This document shows positions 7,858 through 14,169 of a DNA stretch of 64,000 nucleotides, piece by piece. The notes beneath the pieces are model-generated. The model searched no databases, was not told the origin of the DNA, and saw only the letters and a program-made list of their open reading frames with translations. Origin of the DNA: an archaeon (GTDB lineage: Archaea; Micrarchaeota; Micrarchaeia; Anstonellales; Bilamarchaeaceae); contig JAGVNI010000008.1 in NCBI GenBank assembly GCA_020053355.1, positions 159,839-223,838 of the forward strand, in the 5' to 3' direction. Position numbers and translations under genes: made by a program. Position 1 is the stretch's first letter, and the number at the start of each line of letters is the position of its first letter.

Positions 7858-7879
7858 CTGTAACAACAAAAACTACTAT

Positions 7880-8698
7880 ATGCGCCTCCGAAAAACGCTC
7901 GCTTACGGATTGGGGAATGCCGACGGACCGGAAAAGGGAAGGGAAGTCGAAAAGCCTAATCAAATCAAGAGACTCGCTTATGCGTTCACCCTGGCATTGC
8001 CCCTGATAGCCGCATGCGGCGTCCGGACGGTATCTGCCCGGGAAGGGCTCACAAGCGCGGTCGCAAGCAGCATAATCGCCCCAAGGCCGGCCCGCGAGGC
8101 GAAGGCGCCGCCCTGCGCAAGCGATATTGGCGGCATCCTCCAGCCGGGCGAGAGGGTGACCGGCACGGTATGCAGGTTCGGCAGGGACTATGTGATGACG
8201 ACCACAAGCCTCCTAATGATAAGGAGGCAGGCGGAAGAGATGACATTCGATCCGATTTCGCTCCGGATGCGGGTGACGCGCACCGATATGCGGGATATTT
8301 TGAGCCAGGGAATCGCGGACTGGGAGCCGTCCGAGGATTCCGTGTTCGTCCTAACGAGGGCGGACAAGCTGCTCACAAGGCTTCCGAACGAAGGCATGGG
8401 AGACACGGTCCCGGTTTATGAGATGCCTTTCGAGACGTCCATGCTCGGGAGCGACAGCATGGTCTATCACTCCGGTTTCCTCTTTATCGCCCCGCAGGGG
8501 GCGAATGTGCTGGTTTTCTCGTTTTCAGGAGAATCCACGGGGCAGGAAAGGTTGAACCTGCGCTCCGAACTGCCGGATGCGGGATTCTTCATGAGGGAGG
8601 GGAGGCTCATTTTCGGCAGGAGCGGGGTGGAAGAGACGGAAATCCGGGTTGACGGCCCGGAAATCAAGAGCATCCGGCTGATAAAAAGGCAATTGTGA
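7880..8698 (+). CDS. Exported or membrane-anchored protein, unknown
   Basis: This is a 272-aa protein from the ATG at 7880, chosen because a TATA box lies one promoter length upstream; an in-frame ATG at 7826 precedes the TATA box. A hydrophobic segment near residues 33-50 ('AYAFTLALPLIAACG') after basic residues looks like a signal or anchor sequence, and 'LIAACG' could be a lipobox. The remainder is soluble and beta-rich with no recognised domain. It may be a surface protein. No operon partner is obvious, because the next gene is on the other strand. Confidence 0.65.
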   Translation: MRLRKTLAYGLGNADGPEKGREVEKPNQIKRLAYAFTLALPLIAACGVRTVSAREGLTSAVASSIIAPRPAREAKAPPCASDIGGILQPGERVTGTVCRFGRDYVMTTTSLLMIRRQAEEMTFDPISLRMRVTRTDMRDILSQGIADWEPSEDSVFVLTRADKLLTRLPNEGMGDTVPVYEMPFETSMLGSDSMVYHSGFLFIAPQGANVLVFSFSGESTGQERLNLRSELPDAGFFMREGRLIFGRSGVEETEIRVDGPEIKSIRLIKRQL

Positions 8699-8716
8699 AA
8701 AAGGAAAAGAAAAAAA
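8699..8716 (-). terminator. Poly-T terminator after the 8728-9432 gene
   Basis: On the minus strand the sequence shortly after the stop contains T7 (8710-8716), C, then T4 and T5 runs, consistent with archaeal intrinsic termination. Confidence 0.5.
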
Positions 8717-8727
8717 TCGGAGAAAGG

Positions 8728-9432
8728 CTAGACCTCTCTCCCCCTGCGGACGAAATGAACCGAAATCCGGTCCGAGTCCTGGCCGGACTGCAGCTCGCGC
8801 GACATGGCCGCATAATTCCTTACATATGTCTGCTGGAATGCCCCGAATCCAGGAGAACCTGGCCGAACGGTCTGGCCGTCCGGAAGGGTGACCGCAAGCA
8901 CAGCGCCGGGATTGTTCGCGATGAGGCCCTGGAGCTGGCTGACCCGGTTAGGCATGCCATAGGTTCCGCCTGTTCCCGTAAGCCTGCGGTTCATCTCGAG
9001 GGTATATGTCTGGCCCGCGATTGATACTTCGTAGATGAACGTGTTGACCTGCACAGGTGCCGGCCTCGTACTTATGGTGGCGGCCATCCTGTCCATGGAC
9101 TCCGAAACCGTGGCTTCAACGCGGCGCGCCCGGTCCCGGTCGCGCATCTCGCGGCCGGTGCAAATTTCAGTCGCCTGGGCCGGAGTCAGTTGCGTGAGCC
9201 TCCGGGTGCTTGGCGAAACGCGCGACCAAGCGTTGTTTACGGCGTTGATGTCGTTCACCCAGTTCGATTGGACCGGGTTGAGCACGACGTTCTGGCCCGC
9301 CCTCATGCGCTGCACGATGTCAAGTATCTGCCTTGACTGGTCTGCAGTGAATCCCCTTGCCGCAAGTTCGCGGGTAAAAACTTCCCGCGTAGTCTCGCGA
9401 TGTTCCGGTTCCCTTTGCGCTGGTCCCCCCAT
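8728..9432 (-). CDS. Unknown protein, paralogue of its upstream neighbour
   Basis: This 234-aa protein has no recognised family. A charged helical N-terminal half (1-130) leads to a beta-rich C-terminal half starting 'FIYEVSIAGQTYTLEM'. That half aligns by eye with the upstream gene's 'YVYDVALGGRTYRVAL', including a helix ('RVSQLQGLIANN' versus 'AAQRRLHDLLINN'), a 'LAVTLPDG'-like strand and 'FGAFQQTYV' versus 'LDLFRDAYL'. The two are therefore diverged tandem paralogues. The ATG follows a GGTG motif and lies 9 nt after the neighbour's stop, so they are probably co-transcribed. It lacks a signal peptide. Confidence 0.7.
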   Translation of the reverse strand: MGGPAQREPEHRETTREVFTRELAARGFTADQSRQILDIVQRMRAGQNVVLNPVQSNWVNDINAVNNAWSRVSPSTRRLTQLTPAQATEICTGREMRDRDRARRVEATVSESMDRMAATISTRPAPVQVNTFIYEVSIAGQTYTLEMNRRLTGTGGTYGMPNRVSQLQGLIANNPGAVLAVTLPDGQTVRPGSPGFGAFQQTYVRNYAAMSRELQSGQDSDRISVHFVRRGREV

Positions 9433-9441
9433 TTGAACACC

Positions 9442-10056
9442 CTAGTTCCTCCTCGTCTGGCTTGTATGCGGCGCTTCCGCGATGCGGACCGCCGTGCTCT
9501 CGACATACCTGCCGTCGTGGAAAGTAAGCCCGAGATATGCGTCCCTGAAGAGGTCGAGCCTCTGGTTCGGCGTGCCTGCGTTGAACCTCGAATCGGCCTG
9601 CGTCGCGCCGGGCATGGTGACCTGGGCGAGCGTAACTATGGGGCTCGTCGGGTCCCTCGGATTCTCATGCCTGACAAGCTGGTTGTTGATGAGAAGGTCG
9701 TGAAGCCTCCTCTGGGCTGCGGCCACATCGACGCCTCCGCTGCTGGATGTGGGAAGCGGATCTGCCAAGGCGACGCGGTAGGTCCTTCCGCCAAGTGCGA
9801 CATCATAAACGTATTGCTGGACGCGCCTCGGAGCCGGGGCGGTCCTTGCCTGGGGTGAGGTCTGGGTCTGCCGGACCGGCTGGGTCGTCTGCATCTGCTG
9901 CATCAGCTGGTTCATCTCGTGCAGGATTTGCCGGACTTGCTCGCGCTGCTGCTCGGTGAGACCGCTCCTGCGGATGGTTTCCGTGACTTCACGGAGCTGC
10001 TCGATTAAGCGTTCCCCTTCATTCCTGACCGGCGGTTTCCTCTGAGCTTGTGCCAT
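9442..10056 (-). CDS. Unknown Gln-rich protein, paralogue of the downstream gene
   Basis: This is a 204-aa protein. The start at 10056 (MAQAQRK) is chosen over an in-frame ATG at 10200 because AGGAAGTGAT, a near-perfect complement of the archaeal 16S 3' end, lies just upstream and because the AT-rich promoter lies inside the longer version. Residues 1-75 are helical and rich in Gln and Thr ('EMNQLMQQMQTTQPV'), probably coiled or partly disordered. The C-terminal domain beginning 'YVYDVALGGRTYRV' is shared with the next gene. The function is unknown. Confidence 0.7.
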   Translation of the reverse strand: MAQAQRKPPVRNEGERLIEQLREVTETIRRSGLTEQQREQVRQILHEMNQLMQQMQTTQPVRQTQTSPQARTAPAPRRVQQYVYDVALGGRTYRVALADPLPTSSSGGVDVAAAQRRLHDLLINNQLVRHENPRDPTSPIVTLAQVTMPGATQADSRFNAGTPNQRLDLFRDAYLGLTFHDGRYVESTAVRIAEAPHTSQTRRN

Positions 10057-10125
10057 AATATCACTTCCTATGCAACAAATATATATACAAAAACATTTTT
10101 TAACAGGCTTATCATCAAATATGAT
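10057..10125. promoter_or_regulatory. Divergent promoter region before purP and the 10056 gene
   Basis: The spacer carries an AAATATATATAC block at about 10077-10088 that can serve as TATA element in either direction, and AGGAAGTGAT on the minus strand before 10056. The plus-strand ATG at 10126 has no Shine-Dalgarno motif. Confidence 0.5.
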
Positions 10126-11166
10126 ATGCTCGAGCGGAAAAAAATAGGGGAGATTCTCTCTAAATACAAGAAATTCAAGATTGCGACAATCTGCTCGCAT
10201 TCGTCGTTACAGATATTCAAGGGCGCACGCGAGGAAGGCATCAAGACCATCGGGATAGTCCAAAAAGACAAGCGGAAGCTCTACGAGTCGTTCCCACTCG
10301 GGAGGCCCGACGAGTTCATCGAGGTGGACGATTACCGTGACATCCCGATAGATTATCTTGTCGATGAGGAAGCGATAGTGATACCGCACGGGTCCTTTGT
10401 CGAATATGTCGGGGCGGCGTTCGACGACCTGGCAGTGCCAGTTTACGGGAACCGGGCAAGCCTGATGTGGGAGCGCAGCCGCGACAAGATGTTCCAGTGG
10501 CTTACAAAGGCGGGAATCAAGACGCCCCGCATCATGAAGCCGGAAGAGATAGACGGCCCGGTCATGGTCAAGTTTCCAGGCGCCAAAGGCGGGCGCGGAT
10601 ACGTCGTCGTCAGCTCCGAAGACGAGTTCCGGAAAAGGGTGAAGGAGAAGGAATACATGATTCAGGAATTCCTAATCGGCGTGCGGGCTTATCCGCATTA
10701 TTTCTTCAGCCCGTTTCCCGGCCACGGCTACAAGACGAAACAGGGGGAACTGGAGCTGCTCGGCGTAGACAGGCGTGTCGAGAGCAGCGCGGACGAGATT
10801 GCCCGCGCTGTGTCGCTTGGCATGGACCCGAAGATGGCATTCACGGTCATAGGGAACGAGCCGCTCGTCCTGCGCGAGTCCCTCCTTTCCGAGTACATGG
10901 AAATCGGCCGGACGATAAGCGAGACCTCGTTCGACCTCTTCGGCGGCCTCATCGGGCCGTTCTGCGTGGAGACGATAATCACCGAAGAGCTCCAGATTTA
11001 CGCTTTCGAAATCAGCGCGAGGATAGTCGCCGGCACGAACGTCTATCCGGAAGGCTCGCCGTATTCCGTTTATTACTACAAGGAGCCGATGAGCGCAGGA
11101 CGGCGCATAGCAAAGGAGCTTAAGCGCGCGGCTAAGATGAAGAAGCTTAGCCAGATAGTGTATTAG
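10126..11166 (+). CDS. purP: FAICAR synthetase PurP (ATP- and formate-dependent AICAR ligase)
   Basis: This 346-aa protein is of the archaeal PurP family, which formylates AICAR with formate and ATP at the penultimate step of IMP synthesis. An ATP-grasp layout is visible: N-terminal region 'IATICSHSSLQIFKGA', then 'GIVQKDKRKLYE', 'VPVYGNRASLMWERSRDK', the ATP-grasp strands 'GPVMVKFPGAKGGRGYVVV', the 'GVDRRVESSADE' block and C-terminal 'YAFEISARIVAGTN'. The start at 10126 is chosen because earlier in-frame codons overlap the promoter. PurF is also in this window (43.9 kb); other purine genes are not. Some PurP paralogues have uncertain activity, so the exact reaction is inferred. Confidence 0.85.
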   Translation: MLERKKIGEILSKYKKFKIATICSHSSLQIFKGAREEGIKTIGIVQKDKRKLYESFPLGRPDEFIEVDDYRDIPIDYLVDEEAIVIPHGSFVEYVGAAFDDLAVPVYGNRASLMWERSRDKMFQWLTKAGIKTPRIMKPEEIDGPVMVKFPGAKGGRGYVVVSSEDEFRKRVKEKEYMIQEFLIGVRAYPHYFFSPFPGHGYKTKQGELELLGVDRRVESSADEIARAVSLGMDPKMAFTVIGNEPLVLRESLLSEYMEIGRTISETSFDLFGGLIGPFCVETIITEELQIYAFEISARIVAGTNVYPEGSPYSVYYYKEPMSAGRRIAKELKRAAKMKKLSQIVY

Positions 11167-11189
11167 GGACATTGCGGCGTGGATATCCA

Positions 11190-11885
11190 ATGGACGGAGA
11201 CAAGGTGCCGGGGCATATTGCGATTATCCCAGACGGGAACCGCAGGTGGAGCGTGCAGAACGGAATCAGCAGGCAGGAGGGCTACGCCACGGGGATACGC
11301 AAAATCGGCGACGTGCTAAAATGGTGCAAGGCCCGGGACGTCCGCATGCTCACGATGTGGGGATTCTCTACGGACAATTTCAAGCGCGACCGGGACGAAG
11401 TAGGCGGGCTTTTCGAGCTTTTCAAGGAGAACCTGAAGAAGGCGATTGACAGCGACGACCGGAACAAGGATGAATTGCGCGTGCGCTTTTTCGGGAGGAT
11501 AAGCCTGTTCCCGAAGGAAATCCAGGTGATGATAAAGAAGGCGGAGGAGATGACGTCTTCGGGCGAGCGCAAATACCAGCTCAACCTGTTACTCTCATAC
11601 GGCGGCCGCGAGGAGATTGTCGACGCGGTGAACAGCATGATGGACGAGGGCCTGAAGGCAGTGGATGAGGATACCATCAGCTCCCACCTGTATACTAAAG
11701 GGCTCCCCGACCCTGACCTCATCATACGCACATCGGGCGAGCAGAGGTTATCTGGCCTGATGCCATGGCAGAGCTGCTACAGCGAATTCTATTTCTGCAA
11801 GAAGCTCTGGCCGGATTTCTCGAAACGGGATTTGGACGCCGCGCTTAACGAATATATGAAAAGGAAGCGCAGGTACGGGAAGTAG
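11190..11885 (+). CDS. uppS: Cis-prenyltransferase (undecaprenyl diphosphate synthase family)
   Basis: This 231-aa protein condenses isopentenyl units with Z geometry to make the polyprenyl diphosphate lipid carrier for surface glycans. It shows the family signatures: 'HIAIIPDGNRRW' with the catalytic Asp near the N-terminus, 'LTMWGFSTDNFKR', 'LLSYGGREEI' and near the C-terminus 'PDLIIRTSGEQRLS', with 'SEFYF' after it. The start at 11190 is preferred over a TTG 18 nt upstream because the protein then begins just before the PGHIAIIPDG motif. It follows purP by 23 nt and may be co-transcribed. Confidence 0.93.
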   Translation: MDGDKVPGHIAIIPDGNRRWSVQNGISRQEGYATGIRKIGDVLKWCKARDVRMLTMWGFSTDNFKRDRDEVGGLFELFKENLKKAIDSDDRNKDELRVRFFGRISLFPKEIQVMIKKAEEMTSSGERKYQLNLLLSYGGREEIVDAVNSMMDEGLKAVDEDTISSHLYTKGLPDPDLIIRTSGEQRLSGLMPWQSCYSEFYFCKKLWPDFSKRDLDAALNEYMKRKRRYGK

Positions 11886-11975
11886 GCGTCCATTGGATTC
11901 CCCCTTCCAGATGTATCGGCTGGAAGAGGGAGAAGGACACCCGCTACGATGATTGGCCTCACACAGCGGCGACAT

Positions 11976-11986
11976 GCATTTAAATC
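11976..11986 (+). promoter_or_regulatory. TATA box for tRNA-Phe
   Basis: GCATTTAAATC lies 28-38 nt upstream of the mature 5' end of the tRNA-Phe gene, a suitable spacing for transcription starting a few nt before the tRNA. The rest of 11886-12013 shows no gene. Confidence 0.6.
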
Positions 11987-12013
11987 ATTCCGCTTGAACT
12001 AATAATCCGCTAA

Positions 12014-12138
12014 GCCGCAGTAGCTCAGCTTGGGAGAGCACACCGCTGAAGACTTTTGGGATGGACACCCAGTTTTGGGGCGCCTTTTCCCAAAAGGCGC
12101 AAACGGTGGGGTCGCTTGTTCAAATCAGGCCTGCGGCA
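12014..12138 (+). tRNA. tRNA-Phe (GAA) with a 51-nt intron
   Basis: The cloverleaf is complete once an intron is removed. The acceptor arms are GCCGCAG and CTGCGGC (12014-12020, 12131-12137) with A73. The D-arm is GCTC/GAGC. The anticodon stem is CACCG/CGGTG with loop CTGAAGA and anticodon GAA at 12048-12050. The T-arm is GCTTG TTCAAAT CAGGC. The intron at 12052-12102 lies at the canonical position 37/38, as expected for the archaeal splicing endonuclease. No CCA is encoded. Confidence 0.93.
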
Positions 12139-12199
12139 AATTTTCATTTTTTCCCAGTTTCCAGTCCGAGGGTAGGTCTCAGGAAAATTTGCCGGCAGG
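12130..12199. repeat. Imperfect inverted repeat sharing the 3' end of tRNA-Phe
   Basis: CCTGCGGCAAATTTTC at 12130-12145 (the last 9 nt of the tRNA plus flank) faces GAAAATTTGCCGGCAGG at 12183-12199, pairing over about 16 bp with one bulged base and a 37-nt spacer. The copy carries most of the tRNA 3' acceptor sequence in reverse orientation. It could be a terminator-like or processing hairpin, or the scar of an integration or duplication event. No integrase is nearby. The rest of 12200-12352 holds only a promoter. Confidence 0.5.
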
Positions 12200-12266
12200 C
12201 CACTCAACGGCATTTTTCTTCTTTTCCCATTTCGAATCTCGTATTTTTCGAGCGCTGACCACACCA

Positions 12267-12275
12267 TTTATATTA
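12267..12275 (+). promoter_or_regulatory. TATA-like element for the small gene at 12353
   Basis: TTTATATTA lies about 80 nt upstream of the ATG. It predicts a short untranslated leader that would contain the GGTGAG ribosome-binding site. Confidence 0.4.
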
Positions 12276-12352
12276 CATTATGCACCGTTAACTAGCATCA
12301 ATCTTCCACTCCCTCAGTTTGAATGTTGGCCAGATGGAAGAAGGTGAGACGG

Positions 12353-12592
12353 ATGAAGACGAAGTTCGAAGAGATGACATGCTGCTCATGGCATACCCCG
12401 AGGAATGCCATCGTCAATATCAGGACCGGCGTGCTGGTCCCGAGTGAGGCCATCGACCGCATTCCGGCCAGCCCGGCAAAGGACACGATGCTCTATTCCG
12501 GCAACATGTGCGACCCGTGCGCGAAAAAGCTGCTGGACGGTAGGAAGGAGCCCCAGGCCGAGACCATAATGACGGCATTGCAAGCAGACTGA
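12353..12592 (+). CDS. Small Cys-containing protein, unknown
   Basis: This is a 79-aa protein. The start at 12353 is supported by GGTGAG seven nt upstream; a TTG 30 nt earlier is an unlikely alternative. The protein has 'TCCSWHTPRNA' near the N-terminus and 'GNMCDPCAKKLL' in the C-terminal half, so a zinc site made of CC/H and CxxC is possible. No family is recognised. It sits between tRNA-Phe and a convergent hydrolase gene. Confidence 0.6.
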   Translation: MKTKFEEMTCCSWHTPRNAIVNIRTGVLVPSEAIDRIPASPAKDTMLYSGNMCDPCAKKLLDGRKEPQAETIMTALQAD

Positions 12593-12601
12593 GGCCCCGA
12601 T

Positions 12602-13162
12602 TTAGCCAAGTTTTCTTATCAAATCGAGCAACCGCGGGTATTTGGTGAATCCGGCGCCTTCGTTGATGTGCCCCGCGCCAGGCTCGATTAAGAATTCGCA
12701 TTTCTTGCCGAGCATCTTCGCCATGCGCCGGCCTTCTTCAAGCGGGATGAACTGGTCGTTGTCCGAGTTAATCACGATGAAGCGGTCCGCCCCCCGCCCG
12801 ATTTTTTCCCAATCGAATTCCTTTTCCACAAATCCGCGGATTTGGGGGATTCCGAGGTCTTTCGCGAAACCGGCGACGAGGATGACCGCCTTCGCTTTCT
12901 CCCCTTTTTCGAACGATTCGAGGAGGCGGAGTATTGCGGGGCCGCCGAGGCTGTGGCTGACGAGAATCCATTCGTCTTCAGGTTTGAAGCGGGGGACCAG
13001 GCGGCGGGCAGTGGCGAGCCAGGTTTCAAGTGTTGGGTTTTCCGTATCGGGAAAGTCGGGTGACAAAACCTCGAAACCTGAAACCCGCAACTCATCATGG
13101 AGCCATCCGCTCCAGCAGCTGCGGCCGTCGCCGCCCCAGCAATGGAAAATAAATGCCTTCAT
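12602..13162 (-). CDS. Alpha/beta hydrolase, RBBP9/YdeN type
   Basis: This 186-aa serine hydrolase is of the small RBBP9/YdeN family. The N-terminal 'AFIFHCWGG' forms the oxyanion region, 'VSHSLGGPAILR' is the nucleophile elbow with Ser near residue 90, 'INSDNDQFIP' supplies the acid and 'EPGAGHINEGAGF' the catalytic His. The order and length fit the family, whose natural substrates are mostly unknown. It lies 13 nt upstream of no gene on its strand except itself, with pth2 transcribed just before it, and the two may be co-transcribed. Confidence 0.88.
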   Translation of the reverse strand: MKAFIFHCWGGDGRSCWSGWLHDELRVSGFEVLSPDFPDTENPTLETWLATARRLVPRFKPEDEWILVSHSLGGPAILRLLESFEKGEKAKAVILVAGFAKDLGIPQIRGFVEKEFDWEKIGRGADRFIVINSDNDQFIPLEEGRRMAKMLGKKCEFLIEPGAGHINEGAGFTKYPRLLDLIRKLG

Positions 13163-13175
13163 CGTACCGCCATGG

Positions 13176-13526
13176 TCAGAGAAGCTTCAGCTTCCCGAAA
13201 ATCGCGTCAAGCTCGTTTGCGTTCCACGGGCCTGCGGCAAAGCAGGTTATGGAGCCAGGCTCTACTTGCGTGTGGCCGGCATCGTGTATGAGTTCGCACG
13301 GGATTCCCGCGGCTTTCCCCTTGTTGTAGAATTCGAGCAGCTCTTCCTCGCCCTGGACTTTAAGGACGACCTTCATCTGCCCTTCCGCTTCCCATGCGCG
13401 TGCGACATCGGGGTGCGCCTTTGCGACCTTCTTGTACGCGCCCAGCGATGCATGGCTGGATTGCGCTGCAATCTTGCCCTTTCCCATCCCGAGGTCGGAG
13501 CGGATGACGATGGTCTGCTTGTACAT
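13176..13526 (-). CDS. pth2: Peptidyl-tRNA hydrolase, archaeal type Pth2
   Basis: This 116-aa enzyme releases tRNA from peptidyl-tRNA that has dropped off the ribosome. It shows the Pth2 motifs: 'KQTIVIRSDLGMGKGKIAAQSSHAS' at the N-terminus, 'KVVLKVQGEEEL' and 'GIPCELIHDAGHTQVEPGS' with 'TCFAAGPW'. The length matches the archaeal and eukaryotic family exactly. It is followed 13 nt later by the RBBP9-like hydrolase on the same strand. Confidence 0.96.
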   Translation of the reverse strand: MYKQTIVIRSDLGMGKGKIAAQSSHASLGAYKKVAKAHPDVARAWEAEGQMKVVLKVQGEEELLEFYNKGKAAGIPCELIHDAGHTQVEPGSITCFAAGPWNANELDAIFGKLKLL

Positions 13527-13661
13527 CGGATTGAACTTGGTGAATAGGGATTAAAATCAGGAGGCATGCGATGGCGAATGCATTCAGTTTAGGACGCTGC
13601 GCCAATCATCAGCACCACGGCGGGGATAGGTTAAAAATGCCTCTCGGCGAGATATCGGCGC

Positions 13662-14075
13662 ATGGTTGATGACATCGAGACAGTTATCCGGCTGGTTGCG
13701 GCCGTTGTCGTCGGCTTGTCCATCGGATTCTCCAGGAAGCACAAGCCCGCGGGCCTGCGGACATTCGCCCTATTCTGTCTCGGCTGCACGATATTCACGC
13801 TCGTTTCCGTAAGCTTCACCGGGCCATACGTGGACCCGGCGCGCGTAATAGCCCAGATTGTGACGGGAATCGGCTTCCTCGGCCTGGGGGTAATCTGGAG
13901 GCAGGGGATAGGCAAGCCCACGGGACTGACGACCGCGGCGGCCATATGGGTGACCGCCGCGATAGGAATCCTCATCGGGCTCGGCATGTGGATTGAGGTC
14001 ATAGTCGGGACCATACTGACCCTCGGGCTGCTTTATTCCAAGGCGCCGCTCAAGATGGCGCGTTTGGAGGAGTAG
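13662..14075 (+). CDS. MgtC/SapB-family membrane protein
   Basis: This 137-aa protein has four hydrophobic segments and the MgtC/SapB N-terminal domain motifs: 'GFSRKHKPAGLRTFAL' after the first segment, 'GIGFLGLGVIWRQG' and 'GLTTAAAIWVTAAIGILIGLG'. Bacterial MgtC modulates ATP synthase and magnesium homeostasis; the archaeal role is unknown. The C-terminal cytoplasmic domain of longer MgtC proteins is missing, so this is the short form. It appears to be a monocistronic gene. Confidence 0.88.
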   Translation: MVDDIETVIRLVAAVVVGLSIGFSRKHKPAGLRTFALFCLGCTIFTLVSVSFTGPYVDPARVIAQIVTGIGFLGLGVIWRQGIGKPTGLTTAAAIWVTAAIGILIGLGMWIEVIVGTILTLGLLYSKAPLKMARLEE

Positions 14076-14169
14076 GCCGGCCCCAACCCCGGCTTGCCTT
14101 AGGAAAGTTTCGAGCAAAGGGCGGCGTAGGCAGGATGAAGTTTGGTGAAGCTTTAACTGGAGTAGAATC

